Positions 1 to 9,144 of a DNA stretch of 64,000 bases are shown in pieces; the stretch's first letter is position 1; every line of letters begins with the position of its first letter. This stretch comes from Halohasta litorea. GTDB lineage: Archaea > Halobacteriota > Halobacteria > Halobacteriales > Haloferacaceae. The position numbers and the translations under genes are program-made. The notes under the pieces are model-generated. The model searched no databases and was not told the DNA's origin. It saw only the letters and a program-made list of their open reading frames with translations. Location: the NCBI RefSeq assembly GCF_024494645.1, contig NZ_JANHDJ010000002.1, positions 186,001 to 250,000 on the forward strand, given 5' to 3'.

Positions 1-53
1 TCTCGTTCGCTAACTTGGTGCTCACGGCCATCATCGTGGGAGTGATAGCATGA
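1..53 (+). CDS. nuoH: NADH-quinone oxidoreductase subunit H, C-terminal end (partial)
   Basis: The frame starting at base 3 reads SFANLVLTAIIVGVIA and stops at TGA 51-53. It is a hydrophobic tail that runs in from outside the window. Its stop overlaps the nuoI start (ATGA), the usual H-I junction in complex I operons. The identity as NuoH rests on position and hydrophobicity only, because just 16 residues are visible. Confidence 0.75.
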   Translation, partial: SFANLVLTAIIVGVIA

Positions 54-511
54 TCGGACTACTCAAAGGCATGGCAACGACGATGAAACACGCACTCGAC
101 GGCAAGACGTTCACCGTCAAGTACCCGGAAACAGCCCCCGAAGTGAGCCCGCGGTTCCGCGGCGTCCACAAGTTCAGCCAGGAGCGCTGTATCTGGTGTC
201 GACAGTGCGAAAACGTCTGTCCGAACGACACGATTCAGATCGTGATGGACGACCAGCGCAACGGCGAGCAGTACAACTTGCATATCGGCCAGTGTATCTA
301 CTGCCGACTCTGCGAGGAGGTCTGCCCGGTCGACGCCATCCTGCTGACCCAGAACTTCGAGTTCACCGCGGACACCAAAGACGAGTTCGTCTACAACAAA
401 GAACAGCTCAAGAACGTTCCGTGGTACAAGGGGATCGACCCCCTCAACTCGCGGAACCCCGATCGCGGTGCATGGATCGGCGAGGGCGATGGCGAAGTCG
501 ATTATCAGTAA
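50..511 (+). CDS. nuoI: NADH-quinone oxidoreductase subunit I (2x[4Fe-4S] ferredoxin-type)
   Basis: This 153-aa peripheral-arm subunit carries electrons to the quinone site of the complex I-like (Fpo/Nuo) enzyme. Two ferredoxin motifs are visible: C47-x2-C50-x2-C53-x3-C57-P and C82-x2-C85-x2-C88-x3-C92-P, which hold clusters N6a/N6b in the family. The start ATG at 50 overlaps the preceding stop. Downstream genes follow in the canonical J-K-L-M-N order. A 54-nt gap to nuoJ1 contains CCTTAAGG (around 548-555), the only sizeable break in this part of the operon, so an internal promoter is possible. Confidence 0.96.
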   Translation: MIGLLKGMATTMKHALDGKTFTVKYPETAPEVSPRFRGVHKFSQERCIWCRQCENVCPNDTIQIVMDDQRNGEQYNLHIGQCIYCRLCEEVCPVDAILLTQNFEFTADTKDEFVYNKEQLKNVPWYKGIDPLNSRNPDRGAWIGEGDGEVDYQ

Positions 512-565
512 CTGGGCGGATCGTTCTCGAAATCTTCAAAGGGATACCTTAAGGATACACACACA

Positions 566-832
566 ATGGTTTATGAGACCATCGCGTTCGCGCTGTTCGC
601 CCTGATCACGTTGGGCTTCAGCATGGGTGTCGTCCTCGTCGACGACGTGTTTCACGCGTCGTTGCTGTTGGGCGGGGCCCTTCTGAGCGTCGCGGTGCAC
701 TACGTAATGCTGCAAGCCGAATTCATTGCAGCGATGCAGATCCTCGTCTACGTGGGCGGGGTTCTCATCCTGATTACGTTCGCCGTGATGCTGACGCGAC
801 GAGAGACGGAGACGGAGGTGAGTAGCGTATGA
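566..832 (+). CDS. nuoJ1: NADH-quinone oxidoreductase subunit J, N-terminal part (NuoJ1)
   Basis: This 88-aa membrane protein has three hydrophobic segments (about residues 5-25, 28-50, 55-77). It matches the N-terminal half of NuoJ, including the conserved stretch around QILVYVGGVLILITF. NuoJ is one protein in most bacteria; here the remainder is encoded by the next frame, and the split form is known in haloarchaea. The stop overlaps the nuoJ2 start by ATGA, so the two halves are translationally coupled and presumably assemble side by side in the membrane arm. Confidence 0.93.
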   Translation: MVYETIAFALFALITLGFSMGVVLVDDVFHASLLLGGALLSVAVHYVMLQAEFIAAMQILVYVGGVLILITFAVMLTRRETETEVSSV

Positions 833-1221
833 CTGACGATGGACCGGACAGTTCATCGCGCAAACCCGGGCTTGCGGCCATCGCACTGTTTGGCGTGTTA
901 GCCGCAGTCGTGCTCGGTTCGGCCAGTGGCTTTAGCGACCCCGCCACGGGCTTCCCCGCGGGCGAATCGATTATCCACAACATCGGCTACGCGCTGTTCG
1001 ATATCGACCTCGGCGAGATCCCATCGGAGGGCTTTCTCGCCGCCTTTTTGATTATCGCGATCGCGCTGGATGTCGCACTCGATAGTGCGGTCTACCTCGC
1101 CAAGCAGGAAGACGAGGGGACGATCGTCTCGGCGCTGACCGATGGCGGCCAGGATATCGTCGACGGCGATGTCGCAGCCACCGACGAGACCGACGAAACC
1201 AACCGCGGAGGTGACCGCTGA
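829..1221 (+). CDS. nuoJ2: NADH-quinone oxidoreductase subunit J, C-terminal part (NuoJ2)
   Basis: This 130-aa protein starts inside the nuoJ1 stop. It has hydrophobic segments near residues 15-35 and 63-85, and the region YALFDIDLGEIPSEGFLAAF corresponds to the C-terminal half of NuoJ. A hydrophilic acidic tail (about residues 90-130) is appended. A strong ribosome-binding sequence GGAGGTGA (1207-1214) near its end serves nuoK, whose ATG overlaps this stop. Confidence 0.9.
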   Translation: MTDDGPDSSSRKPGLAAIALFGVLAAVVLGSASGFSDPATGFPAGESIIHNIGYALFDIDLGEIPSEGFLAAFLIIAIALDVALDSAVYLAKQEDEGTIVSALTDGGQDIVDGDVAATDETDETNRGGDR

Positions 1222-1523
1222 TGGTGCCACCGGAGTACTATCTACTGTTGTCGTCGGGGCTGTTCTGTATCGGTCTCTTCGGCATCCTGACGCGGCGCAA
1301 TGCGCTGTACTTCCTGATGTCGGTCGAGTTGATGCTGAACGCCGCGAACATCAATCTGGTCGCTTTCTCCTTCTACTGGGGCAACCTGACCGGCCAGACG
1401 TTCGCGCTGTTCGCCATCGCCTTAGCGGCCGCCGAGGTCGCGGTCGGTATCGGCATCATCCTCGCGCTGTACCGCAACTTCGGAGATGTCGATGTCATGC
1501 AGGCAGCAACAATGAGGTGGTAA
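1221..1523 (+). CDS. nuoK: NADH-quinone oxidoreductase subunit K
   Basis: This 100-aa protein has three membrane helices, the size and topology expected of NuoK. The family-typical second helix is present (FLMSVELMLNAANINLVAF) with its conserved membrane glutamate in the proton pathway, and the third helix carries a second acidic residue (AAAEVAVGIGIILALY). The start ATG at 1221 is part of TGATG and sits 6 nt after GGAGGTGA. Confidence 0.95.
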   Translation: MVPPEYYLLLSSGLFCIGLFGILTRRNALYFLMSVELMLNAANINLVAFSFYWGNLTGQTFALFAIALAAAEVAVGIGIILALYRNFGDVDVMQAATMRW

Positions 1524-1527
1524 AGAT

Positions 1528-3558
1528 ATGGTAACCGCATTCGACTACGTTCCGGCAATCGTCCTGTTGCCGTTCGTCTCGTTCGTCGTCGCACTGTTCC
1601 TCGGGAAGTACCTCCCGAAGAAGGGTGCCTACGGTGGCATCGCCGCCACCGCAGGCTCGTTGCTGCTGTCGATCTGGGTGCTGTTGGCCGTCCGCAGCGG
1701 CAGTGCCCACCAGGAGACCTACTGGACGTGGGCCGAGGGCGTCGGTGCCCAACCCTTTACCTTGGAGTTCGGCGCACTGATCGACCCGTTGTCGGCGCTC
1801 ATGCTCGTCATCGTGACGCTGATCGCCACCCTCGTCCACGTCTTCAGTCTCGGCTATATGAACGACGAGGGCGAACGCGACCTGCCGCGCTACTACGCTG
1901 GCCTCGGGCTGTTTACGGCCAGTATGCTCGGCTTCGTCATCGCAGACAACCTGCTGATGGCGTTCATGTTCTTCGAGCTGGTGGGACTCTGTTCGTTCCT
2001 GCTGATCGGCTTCCACTTCCGCCAGGAAGGGCCGCCGTCGGCAGCCAAGAAGGCGTTCCTGGTCACCCGGTTCGGTGACTACTTCTTCCTCGTCGGCGTC
2101 GTCGCCGTCTTCGCCACCTTCGGCACAGCCGCCTTCTCCGGCGCGGAGTCGTTCCCGGCGCTCGCCGAGAGTGCGATCAACGGAACCACCGAAGGGATCA
2201 ACACCTTCGGCTTCGAGCCGACGACGTGGTTCACCATCGTCGGTCTGCTCGTTTTGGGCGGCGTGATCGGCAAATCCGCTCAGTTCCCGCTCCACACATG
2301 GCTACCTGACGCGATGGAAGGTCCGACCCCCGTTTCGGCGCTGATCCACGCAGCGACGATGGTTGCAGCCGGTGTCTACCTCGTCGCCCGGATGTACGGC
2401 TTCTACGTGCTGACGCCGACGACGATGGGGATCATCGCGCTAGTCGGTGGCTTTACGGCACTATTCGCGGCGACGATGGGGATCGTCAAAGAGGAGCTCA
2501 AACAGGTGCTCGCCTACTCGACGATCTCACAATACGGCTACATGATGCTCGCCCTCGGTTCGGGCGGCTACGTGGCCGCCGTCTTCCACCTGACCACCCA
2601 CGCCTTCTTCAAGGCGCTACTCTTCCTCGGTGCTGGCTCGGTCATCATCGCCATGCACCACAACGAGAATATGTGGGATATGGGTGGCCTGAAAAACAAG
2701 ATGCCCGTGACCTACTGGACGTTCCTCGCGGGGTCGCTCGCGCTGGCGGGGATCTTCCCGTTCGCCGGGTTCTGGTCGAAAGACGAGATCCTGTATGAGG
2801 CACTGATTCACGCTGGCAGCGAACCGCTGCTGTTCGCTGGCTACGCGATGGGGCTGCTCGCAGTCCCTGTCACTGCGTTCTACACCTTCCGGATGGTATT
2901 CCTCACCTTCCACGGCAATGCCCGCTCTGAGATCGCGCGCAACCCCGAACCCGTTCGCTGGAACGTCAAAGGGCCGCTGTCGGTCCTCGGCGTGCTCGCG
3001 GCGGTCACCGGCGTCATCAACATGGTGCCGGTCCAGAAGGTCCTCGGCCTGGAGGGAATCGACTACCTCCATCGCTGGCTCGACAACGAGTGGGGTGGCA
3101 TCGAGGGGCTATCGTCACACCACTACGCCGAAATCGGTCCCTACAGTTCGACCTACCCCTTCGGTACTGAGGTTGCAACCGTCCTCGCGGGCGCAGCCAT
3201 CTCGCTGGCGCTTGCACTCGTTGGCCTCGGCCTCGCGTGGAAACTCTACAACGTCGCCGAGCCGGTCGAACACACCGCCAAACTCGGTGGTGCCAAGGAG
3301 CTGCTGTACAACAACTACTACCAAGACGAGTTTCAGGTCTGGCTCGCCAACCGCACCCGAGGCGTCTCGGGGAACGCCGACACCTTCGATCAGGGCGTCG
3401 TCGACGGCGTCGTCAACGGCGTCTCCTCGGTCAGCCTCGTCAGCGGTGACCGGATCAAACGCATCCAGACCGGGGTCGTCGGCAACTACGCGCTGTTGCT
3501 CACGCTGAGCCTAACGGCGCTGCTTGTTGCCTTCGCGATCTTAGGAGGGTGGTTCTGA
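1528..3558 (+). CDS. nuoL: NADH-quinone oxidoreductase subunit L (antiporter-like)
   Basis: This 676-aa polytopic membrane protein belongs to the Mrp-antiporter-like proton-pumping subunits. It contains the characteristic KSAQFPLHTWLPDAMEGPTP region (about residues 249-268) with the discontinuous helix and conserved lysine, followed by SALIHAATMVAAGVYL. The long C-terminal extension with a final membrane anchor (about 650-676) distinguishes L from M and N. It starts 4 nt after the nuoK stop and ends TGATG into nuoM. Confidence 0.96.
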   Translation: MVTAFDYVPAIVLLPFVSFVVALFLGKYLPKKGAYGGIAATAGSLLLSIWVLLAVRSGSAHQETYWTWAEGVGAQPFTLEFGALIDPLSALMLVIVTLIATLVHVFSLGYMNDEGERDLPRYYAGLGLFTASMLGFVIADNLLMAFMFFELVGLCSFLLIGFHFRQEGPPSAAKKAFLVTRFGDYFFLVGVVAVFATFGTAAFSGAESFPALAESAINGTTEGINTFGFEPTTWFTIVGLLVLGGVIGKSAQFPLHTWLPDAMEGPTPVSALIHAATMVAAGVYLVARMYGFYVLTPTTMGIIALVGGFTALFAATMGIVKEELKQVLAYSTISQYGYMMLALGSGGYVAAVFHLTTHAFFKALLFLGAGSVIIAMHHNENMWDMGGLKNKMPVTYWTFLAGSLALAGIFPFAGFWSKDEILYEALIHAGSEPLLFAGYAMGLLAVPVTAFYTFRMVFLTFHGNARSEIARNPEPVRWNVKGPLSVLGVLAAVTGVINMVPVQKVLGLEGIDYLHRWLDNEWGGIEGLSSHHYAEIGPYSSTYPFGTEVATVLAGAAISLALALVGLGLAWKLYNVAEPVEHTAKLGGAKELLYNNYYQDEFQVWLANRTRGVSGNADTFDQGVVDGVVNGVSSVSLVSGDRIKRIQTGVVGNYALLLTLSLTALLVAFAILGGWF

Positions 3559-5081
3559 TGATTATCGAAGCACTACTTGCATTCACGTTCGCCGCCGCAC
3601 TGCTCGTCTTTGCCGTCCCGAACAAGTACGCACACAAACTCGCCTTCGGGCTGAGTCTGGTTCCCATCGCCGGGAGCCTTTATATGTGGTCGGCCTTCGA
3701 GACCGGCGGCAACGCGCTGACTGGCGGCCAGATCGCCTTTGAGACGGTCGCCCCGTGGCTCGAAATCGCTGGCTACCAACTGCAGTGGTACGTCGGCGTC
3801 GACGGAATCAGCCTGCCGCTGGTCGTCCTAACGACGTTCCTCACTGCGCTTGCGATCATGAGCGCGTGGACTCCTATCCAGGATCGCCAGAGCCAGTTCT
3901 ACGGCCTGATGCTCCTGATGGAGGCCAACCTGATCGGCGTCTTCACCGCACTGGACTTCTTCGTCTGGTTCATCTTCTGGGAGGCCGTCCTGGTGCCGAT
4001 GTACTTCCTCATCGGCGTCTGGGGTGGCCCGCGCCGGAAGTACGCCGCGATCAAGTTCTTCGTCTACACCAATATCGCCTCGCTGGTGATGTTCATCGCC
4101 TTCATGGCGCTGGTGTTCTCGCTGCCGGTCGAGACGTTCGGTCTGCCCGAGATCACCCAGTCGCTCGCGGCGGGTGAGCTCACTTCGTTCTACGGCCTGC
4201 CAGCCGACACGCTCGCGCTGGTCGTCTTCGCGGCGATGTTCGTCGGCTTTGCGGTCAAGGTGCCGGTCGTCCCGGTCCACACGTGGCTGCCGGACGCCCA
4301 CGTTGAGGCCCCCACGCCCGCCTCGGTCATGCTGGCTGGCGTACTCCTGAAGATGGGGACCTACGCCCTGCTCCGATTCAACTTCACGATGTTGCCCGAA
4401 CAGGCCAGTGTGTTCGCGATCCCGATCGGGATCATCGCGGTCGTCTCGGTGATCTACGGCGCGATGCTCGCACTCGCCCAGACGGACCTCAAGCGGATCG
4501 TCGCCTACTCCTCGGTCTCGTCGATGGGCTACGTCATCCTCGGACTGATCGCCTTTACCGAGTTCGGAATGGGTGGGGCGACGTTCCAGATGGTCGCCCA
4601 CGGCCTCATTTCGGGGCTGATGTTCATGGCGGTCGGCGTTATTTACAACGCGACCCACACCCGGATCGTCGACGATATGTCCGGACTCGCAGATCGGATG
4701 CCGGTCGCCGTCTGGATTCTCGTCGCCGGAGCCTTCGCCTACATGGGGCTGCCCCTGATGGCTGGCTTCGCCGGTGAGTTCTTCATCTTCGTCGGCTCCT
4801 TCGGCTCGACGGCGCTGCCGTATGCGCCGGTGTTCACCGCATTGGCGATGTTCGGTATCGTCATCGTCGCGGGCTACCTGCTGCTGGCGATGCAGAAGAC
4901 GCTGTTCGGTCCGTTCCGGCTGGAGACCGACTACGAACTCACGCGTGCACCGCTCCACGACATCGCGCCGCTGGTAGCGCTGCTCGGAGCGATCATCCTG
5001 CTTGGGGTCGCCCCATCGCTGTTCTTCGACATGATACTCGATGCAACCGTTCCGATCCTTGAACTGGGAGGTGGGCTCTGA
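3558..5081 (+). CDS. nuoM: NADH-quinone oxidoreductase subunit M (antiporter-like)
   Basis: This 507-aa membrane subunit is the second antiporter-like proton pump. The motif KVPVVPVHTWLPDAHVEAPTP lies near residues 233-253, with the family glutamate in the early helix segment FFVWFIFWEAVLVPMYF. A GTG at 3549 is possible, but ATG 3558 overlaps the nuoL stop and is preceded by GGAGG, so it is chosen. It is coupled to nuoN by TGATG. Confidence 0.95.
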   Translation: MIIEALLAFTFAAALLVFAVPNKYAHKLAFGLSLVPIAGSLYMWSAFETGGNALTGGQIAFETVAPWLEIAGYQLQWYVGVDGISLPLVVLTTFLTALAIMSAWTPIQDRQSQFYGLMLLMEANLIGVFTALDFFVWFIFWEAVLVPMYFLIGVWGGPRRKYAAIKFFVYTNIASLVMFIAFMALVFSLPVETFGLPEITQSLAAGELTSFYGLPADTLALVVFAAMFVGFAVKVPVVPVHTWLPDAHVEAPTPASVMLAGVLLKMGTYALLRFNFTMLPEQASVFAIPIGIIAVVSVIYGAMLALAQTDLKRIVAYSSVSSMGYVILGLIAFTEFGMGGATFQMVAHGLISGLMFMAVGVIYNATHTRIVDDMSGLADRMPVAVWILVAGAFAYMGLPLMAGFAGEFFIFVGSFGSTALPYAPVFTALAMFGIVIVAGYLLLAMQKTLFGPFRLETDYELTRAPLHDIAPLVALLGAIILLGVAPSLFFDMILDATVPILELGGGL

Positions 5082-6607
5082 TGAGCCTCCTTCAGATCGA
5101 ACCGACGAACTGGATCTACGCCATGTGGTCGCTCCAGCCGGTCGTCATCCTGGCTGTGACCGCCCTGCTGGTGTTGGGGATCGACAGTCTCTCGCCGGAT
5201 TCCCGCTCCAACCGGCTGCTGGCCGGGACGGCGACCGCTGGCACGCTCGTCGCACTCGGTGTGACGGTGTGGTATCTCGCGGCCGGAACCGGTGCTGCGG
5301 GCTCTGGCGGCCCGATCAGCCTCTTCAGCGACGCAATCGTCGTCGACGGGATGGGGCTGTTCTTCATCGCCATCTTCACCAGCGTCGCCGCTCTGGTCGT
5401 CGTCGCCAGCGTCGACTACCTCGAAGACGACGACAACCCGGCAGCGTTCTACTCGCTGCTGTTGTTCGCGACGACTGCGATGTCGCTGATGGCCGTCTCG
5501 AACTCCCTGGCAACGGTCTTCATCAGTCTGGAGATGGCCTCGCTGCCTTCGTACGCGTTGGTCGCCTACCTCAAGACCAACCGCGGCAGCGTCGAAGCCG
5601 GTCTCAAGTACTTCCTGATCGGGGCAGTGTCGGCGGCGGTCTTCGCCTTCGGTATCAGCCTCGTCTACGCCGCAACCGGCTCGCTGCTGCTGCCGGAGGT
5701 CGCCGCCGCGATCGGTGATGTAACCGATCTCGCAGGCATCCTCGGCGTGGGGATCCTGATGGTCGCCGGTGGGTTCCTGTTCAAGACGGCCTCGGTGCCG
5801 TTCCACTTCTGGGCACCCGAGGCCTACGAGGGCGCACCCGCTCCCGTGAGCGCGTTCCTCTCGTCGGCCTCGAAGGCCGCCGGGTTCGCCGTCGCCTTCC
5901 GCGTGTTCGCGGTCGCGTTCACGCCCGCCCTCGACGTGGCGATCAACTGGGGACTGCTGTTCGGTATTCTCGCGGTGGTCACGATGATCCTCGGCAACTT
6001 CGCCGCCGCGACCCAGACCAACGTCAAACGGATGTTGGCCTACTCCTCGATCGGTCACGCGGGCTACGCGCTGATCGGCCTCGCAGCGATTACCGCCGGT
6101 GCGAGCGCGGCCAACGCGACGGTGATGGGTGCGGCGATGGCCCACCTGTTCGTCTACGGCTTCATGAACACGGGCGCGTTCCTGTTCATCGCGATGGTCG
6201 AGTACTGGGGCGTCGGCCGGACCTTCGAGGATTATGCCGGACTCGGCCGGAAGGCTCCGATGGCCTCGATCGCGATGGCCGTCTTCATGTTCAGCCTCGC
6301 CGGACTGCCGGTGTTCGGCGGCTTCTTCTCGAAGTACTTCCTGTTCCTTGGGGCGATCAACGCCGGCTTCTGGTGGCTCGCAGCGGTCGGTGCGGTCACC
6401 AGCGCACTGTCGCTGTACTACTACAGCCGCGTCGTCAAGGCGCTGTGGTTCGAGGAGCCCAACGGGAATCTCGATGCCCTCGACAGCAAGCCAACCGGCC
6501 TCTACGCCGCGGTCATCGCCGCTGGCGTGATCACGATCCTGCTGCTGCCCGGCTTCGGTCCGGTCATCGAGACCGCGGAGGCCGCCGCCGCTGCCATCTT
6601 CGCCTAA
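5081..6607 (+). CDS. nuoN: NADH-quinone oxidoreductase subunit N (antiporter-like)
   Basis: This 508-aa third antiporter-like subunit is the last gene of the operon. Family signatures include SLEMASLPSYALVAY, FKTASVPFHFWAPEAYEGAPAP and KRMLAYSSIGHAGYALIG. The hydrophobicity and length fit NuoN. No NuoE/F/G NADH-input genes follow; the next gene is unrelated and has its own leader. Known haloarchaeal complexes lack the NADH module and probably use another donor. Confidence 0.95.
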   Translation: MSLLQIEPTNWIYAMWSLQPVVILAVTALLVLGIDSLSPDSRSNRLLAGTATAGTLVALGVTVWYLAAGTGAAGSGGPISLFSDAIVVDGMGLFFIAIFTSVAALVVVASVDYLEDDDNPAAFYSLLLFATTAMSLMAVSNSLATVFISLEMASLPSYALVAYLKTNRGSVEAGLKYFLIGAVSAAVFAFGISLVYAATGSLLLPEVAAAIGDVTDLAGILGVGILMVAGGFLFKTASVPFHFWAPEAYEGAPAPVSAFLSSASKAAGFAVAFRVFAVAFTPALDVAINWGLLFGILAVVTMILGNFAAATQTNVKRMLAYSSIGHAGYALIGLAAITAGASAANATVMGAAMAHLFVYGFMNTGAFLFIAMVEYWGVGRTFEDYAGLGRKAPMASIAMAVFMFSLAGLPVFGGFFSKYFLFLGAINAGFWWLAAVGAVTSALSLYYYSRVVKALWFEEPNGNLDALDSKPTGLYAAVIAAGVITILLLPGFGPVIETAEAAAAAIFA

Positions 6608-6744
6608 GCGGTAAGCGACACTGGCAGCTATTTTTAAGTAGTCGTCCGCTATCGAGCCGGTAGGGACCTCTTATTTGTGACATGACCCACGGTTCACGGG
6701 GCGACGACGGCACCGTTTTCCCGGTCGACCACCTCACGTAGGCT

Positions 6745-8202
6745 ATGATACGTCGGCTCGTTCTCGGGGACGGTGCGCTGGGACGCACCGTCACGGATCG
6801 CACGACCGACCAGCCCGGCGAGCTGTACGTCGTCACCGGTGACAGCGGTTGGGTGACGACGCTCCGCGAGAAGAAGATCGCGGCGATCGAAGGCGATCCA
6901 GCCGATCCCACTCACTACCCCTCGGCGGTCGATGTCGTCGTGGTTGCGGCCGACGACTCGATGCAGACCGAGCGAATCGCGGCTGTCGCCCGCGAGGAGT
7001 TCCCCGAAGCGACGATTATTGCAGCAGTCGGACTGGACGCCTCGACGCCGACGCGTGACCGACTCGCCGCGTTGGCCGACGAGCTCGTCGACCCTCGCGA
7101 GGAGATCACCGACAGGGTACTCGATGCGACCGCGAGCGGTCACGGCGGCCGGATGGGTCGGTTGCTGTCGGCCATCCGATCGCTTTCGAAACCGCTGGCG
7201 GTGGTCGCCCACGACAACCCCGATCCGGACGCGATCGCCAGCGCGGTCGGGCTCGTCGCGATCGCCGAGTCGGTCGGCGTTCCAGCCGATGCCTACTACT
7301 TCGGTGAGATCTCCCACCAGGAGAACAGAGCCCTCGTCAATCTGCTCGACCTCTCGCTGTACCCTGCCGACCCCGACAGTTTCGAGCCGTCGAACTACGG
7401 AACGGTCGCCTTGGTCGACCACTCCCAACCCGGCGTCAACGACAGTCTCCTGCCCGAGACGCCGGTCGGGATCGTCGTCGACCACCACCCGCCCCGAATG
7501 CCGATCGACGAAACCAACAGATACGTCGATATCCGCCCGGATGTCGGCTCAACGAGCACGATCATCACCGAATACTTCCGGCGGCTCGGACTCGTCCCCG
7601 AGCAGGCGCTGTCGACGGCACTGCTGTACGGTATCCAGACCGATACCAAACGGTTCACAAGAGAGGTCTCGGAGGCCGACTTCGAGGCCGCCGCCGTGCT
7701 CTCGGCGACGGCCAACGAGGACGATCTCGACCGGATCGAATCGCCGAGCGTAACCGCGTCGGTCGTCGAAACGCTGGCCACGGCGATCCAGCGACGTGAC
7801 GTCCGTGACTCCTCGCTGGCGACTTGCGTTGGACAGATCTCCGACCGGGACGCGCTCGCACAGGCGGCCGACGATCTGTTGAATATGGAGGGTGTTACGA
7901 CCGTCCTCGTCTACGGCTACACCGACGACATGATCTACGTCTCGGGGCGAACCCGTGGGGCGTCGATCGATCTCGGCGAGATCCTCCGTGAAGCGCTCGA
8001 CCGGATCGGCAGTGCGGGTGGTCACGCGAACATGGCGGGCGCACAGCTCCCGCTCGGCATCATCAGTGAGGTCGACGAAGACGAGTCACTCATTGATGTC
8101 GTCCACGAGCTGGTCGCCGGGCGGTTTTTTGCTGCCCTGGATGTCGCAAGCGAGCCCGCGGCCTATATGATCAACCCACCCCTTGGTGGACGCGAAGAGT
8201 AG
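6745..8202 (+). CDS. DHH-family phosphoesterase with N-terminal TrkA-N-like domain
   Basis: This 485-aa cytoplasmic protein has residues 1-130 that look like a Rossmann TrkA-N domain with a modified nucleotide loop (LVLGDGALGRTV). Residues 150-485 are a RecJ/NrnA-type DHH phosphoesterase: motif DNPDPDAIAS, then LVDHSQ, the eponymous VVDHHPP, and the C-terminal DHHA1 signature SAGGHANMAGAQ. The enzyme class cleaves short oligonucleotides or cyclic dinucleotides with Mn2+; the true substrate is unknown here. It follows nuoN after 137 bp containing TTTTTAAGTA, so it is probably transcribed separately. The ATG at 6745 is the first start in frame. Confidence 0.88.
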   Translation: MIRRLVLGDGALGRTVTDRTTDQPGELYVVTGDSGWVTTLREKKIAAIEGDPADPTHYPSAVDVVVVAADDSMQTERIAAVAREEFPEATIIAAVGLDASTPTRDRLAALADELVDPREEITDRVLDATASGHGGRMGRLLSAIRSLSKPLAVVAHDNPDPDAIASAVGLVAIAESVGVPADAYYFGEISHQENRALVNLLDLSLYPADPDSFEPSNYGTVALVDHSQPGVNDSLLPETPVGIVVDHHPPRMPIDETNRYVDIRPDVGSTSTIITEYFRRLGLVPEQALSTALLYGIQTDTKRFTREVSEADFEAAAVLSATANEDDLDRIESPSVTASVVETLATAIQRRDVRDSSLATCVGQISDRDALAQAADDLLNMEGVTTVLVYGYTDDMIYVSGRTRGASIDLGEILREALDRIGSAGGHANMAGAQLPLGIISEVDEDESLIDVVHELVAGRFFAALDVASEPAAYMINPPLGGREE

Positions 8203-8269
8203 TCGGCGAGCACGTACTCAATCGGTCACTGGCACTAGGTTTTTCCACGCGTTCGGCTTACCTCGCGGT

Positions 8270-9070
8270 ATGGATAGCAAGCCACGGGTCGAGGAGTATA
8301 TGACCCACGAGGTCTCGACCGTCTCGCCGGACGATACGGTCGCGGAAGTGACTCGCCGGATCGTCGAAAGCGACGGCCACAACGGGTTTCCGGTCTGCCG
8401 GGAGCTGACTGTCGAGGGGTTCGTCACCGCGCGTGATCTGCTTGCTGCCGACGGCCAAACACCCATCTCGGCGGTGATGACGCCGGATATCCTGGTTGCC
8501 GACCCCGAGATGTCAGTCACCGACGCCGCCCGCGTCATTCTCCGGTCGGGCATTCAAAAACTCCCGGTCGTCGACGACGAGGGGCGACTGATCGGCATTC
8601 TCTCGAACACGGATGTCGTCCGGAGCCAGATCGAGCGCGTCACACCTGAAAAAGTCGGCAAACTCCGGCGAAGCCTCGAACAGATCCACGAGGGGGTTGA
8701 GCTGAGCGAGGAGCGCCGACAGGTATCGCTGTCCGATCTCACACCGACCCAAGAGCGCGTGTATGCCGACGAGCTCGCGGGGCGACGCTACGAACTCGAA
8801 CGCGGCCTCGCCGAGCCGCTGGTGGTCATCGACAACACCGGCTCGGCCGATGACGCCGATCTGTATCTAGCCGACGGCCACCACCGCGTGCTGGCCGCCG
8901 ATAGCCTAGATATCCCTGAGATGGACGCCTACGTCATCGTTCTCAGCGAGTCGGTCGAGCTCGGAATCGCCGAGACGGCCGCCAAACACGACTTGACGAG
9001 AATCGAGGATATCGAGATCGTCGACTACGCCCGCCACCCGCTGGTCGAGACGACCGAGCGACTCCAGTGA
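8270..9070 (+). CDS. CBS-domain protein with ParB/Srx-like C-terminal domain
   Basis: This is a 266-aa protein. Residues 1-120 are a pair of CBS repeats (MTHEVSTVSPDDTVAEVTRR and VMTPDILVADPEMSVTDAAR), a module that senses adenosyl ligands. Residues 150-266 contain a ParB-like nuclease fold signature, YLADGHHRVLAADSL. The frame is open upstream to 8183, but that part overlaps the DHH gene; ATG 8270 gives a start right at the first CBS repeat. It may be a ligand-regulated enzyme or regulator; the substrate is not evident. Confidence 0.85.
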   Translation: MDSKPRVEEYMTHEVSTVSPDDTVAEVTRRIVESDGHNGFPVCRELTVEGFVTARDLLAADGQTPISAVMTPDILVADPEMSVTDAARVILRSGIQKLPVVDDEGRLIGILSNTDVVRSQIERVTPEKVGKLRRSLEQIHEGVELSEERRQVSLSDLTPTQERVYADELAGRRYELERGLAEPLVVIDNTGSADDADLYLADGHHRVLAADSLDIPEMDAYVIVLSESVELGIAETAAKHDLTRIEDIEIVDYARHPLVETTERLQ

Positions 9071-9144
9071 CCGAATCACTAAGTCGGTGGCAGACTCCCT
9101 GCGAGTATGTACACGACTCTCATCCGTTCTTGGGGTGACACGCA

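Noticed and set aside
4931-6145. 404-codon minus-strand open frame across nuoN
   Set aside because: It mirrors nuoN in a GC-rich region; its Arg/Asp/His-rich composition is typical of antisense frames.
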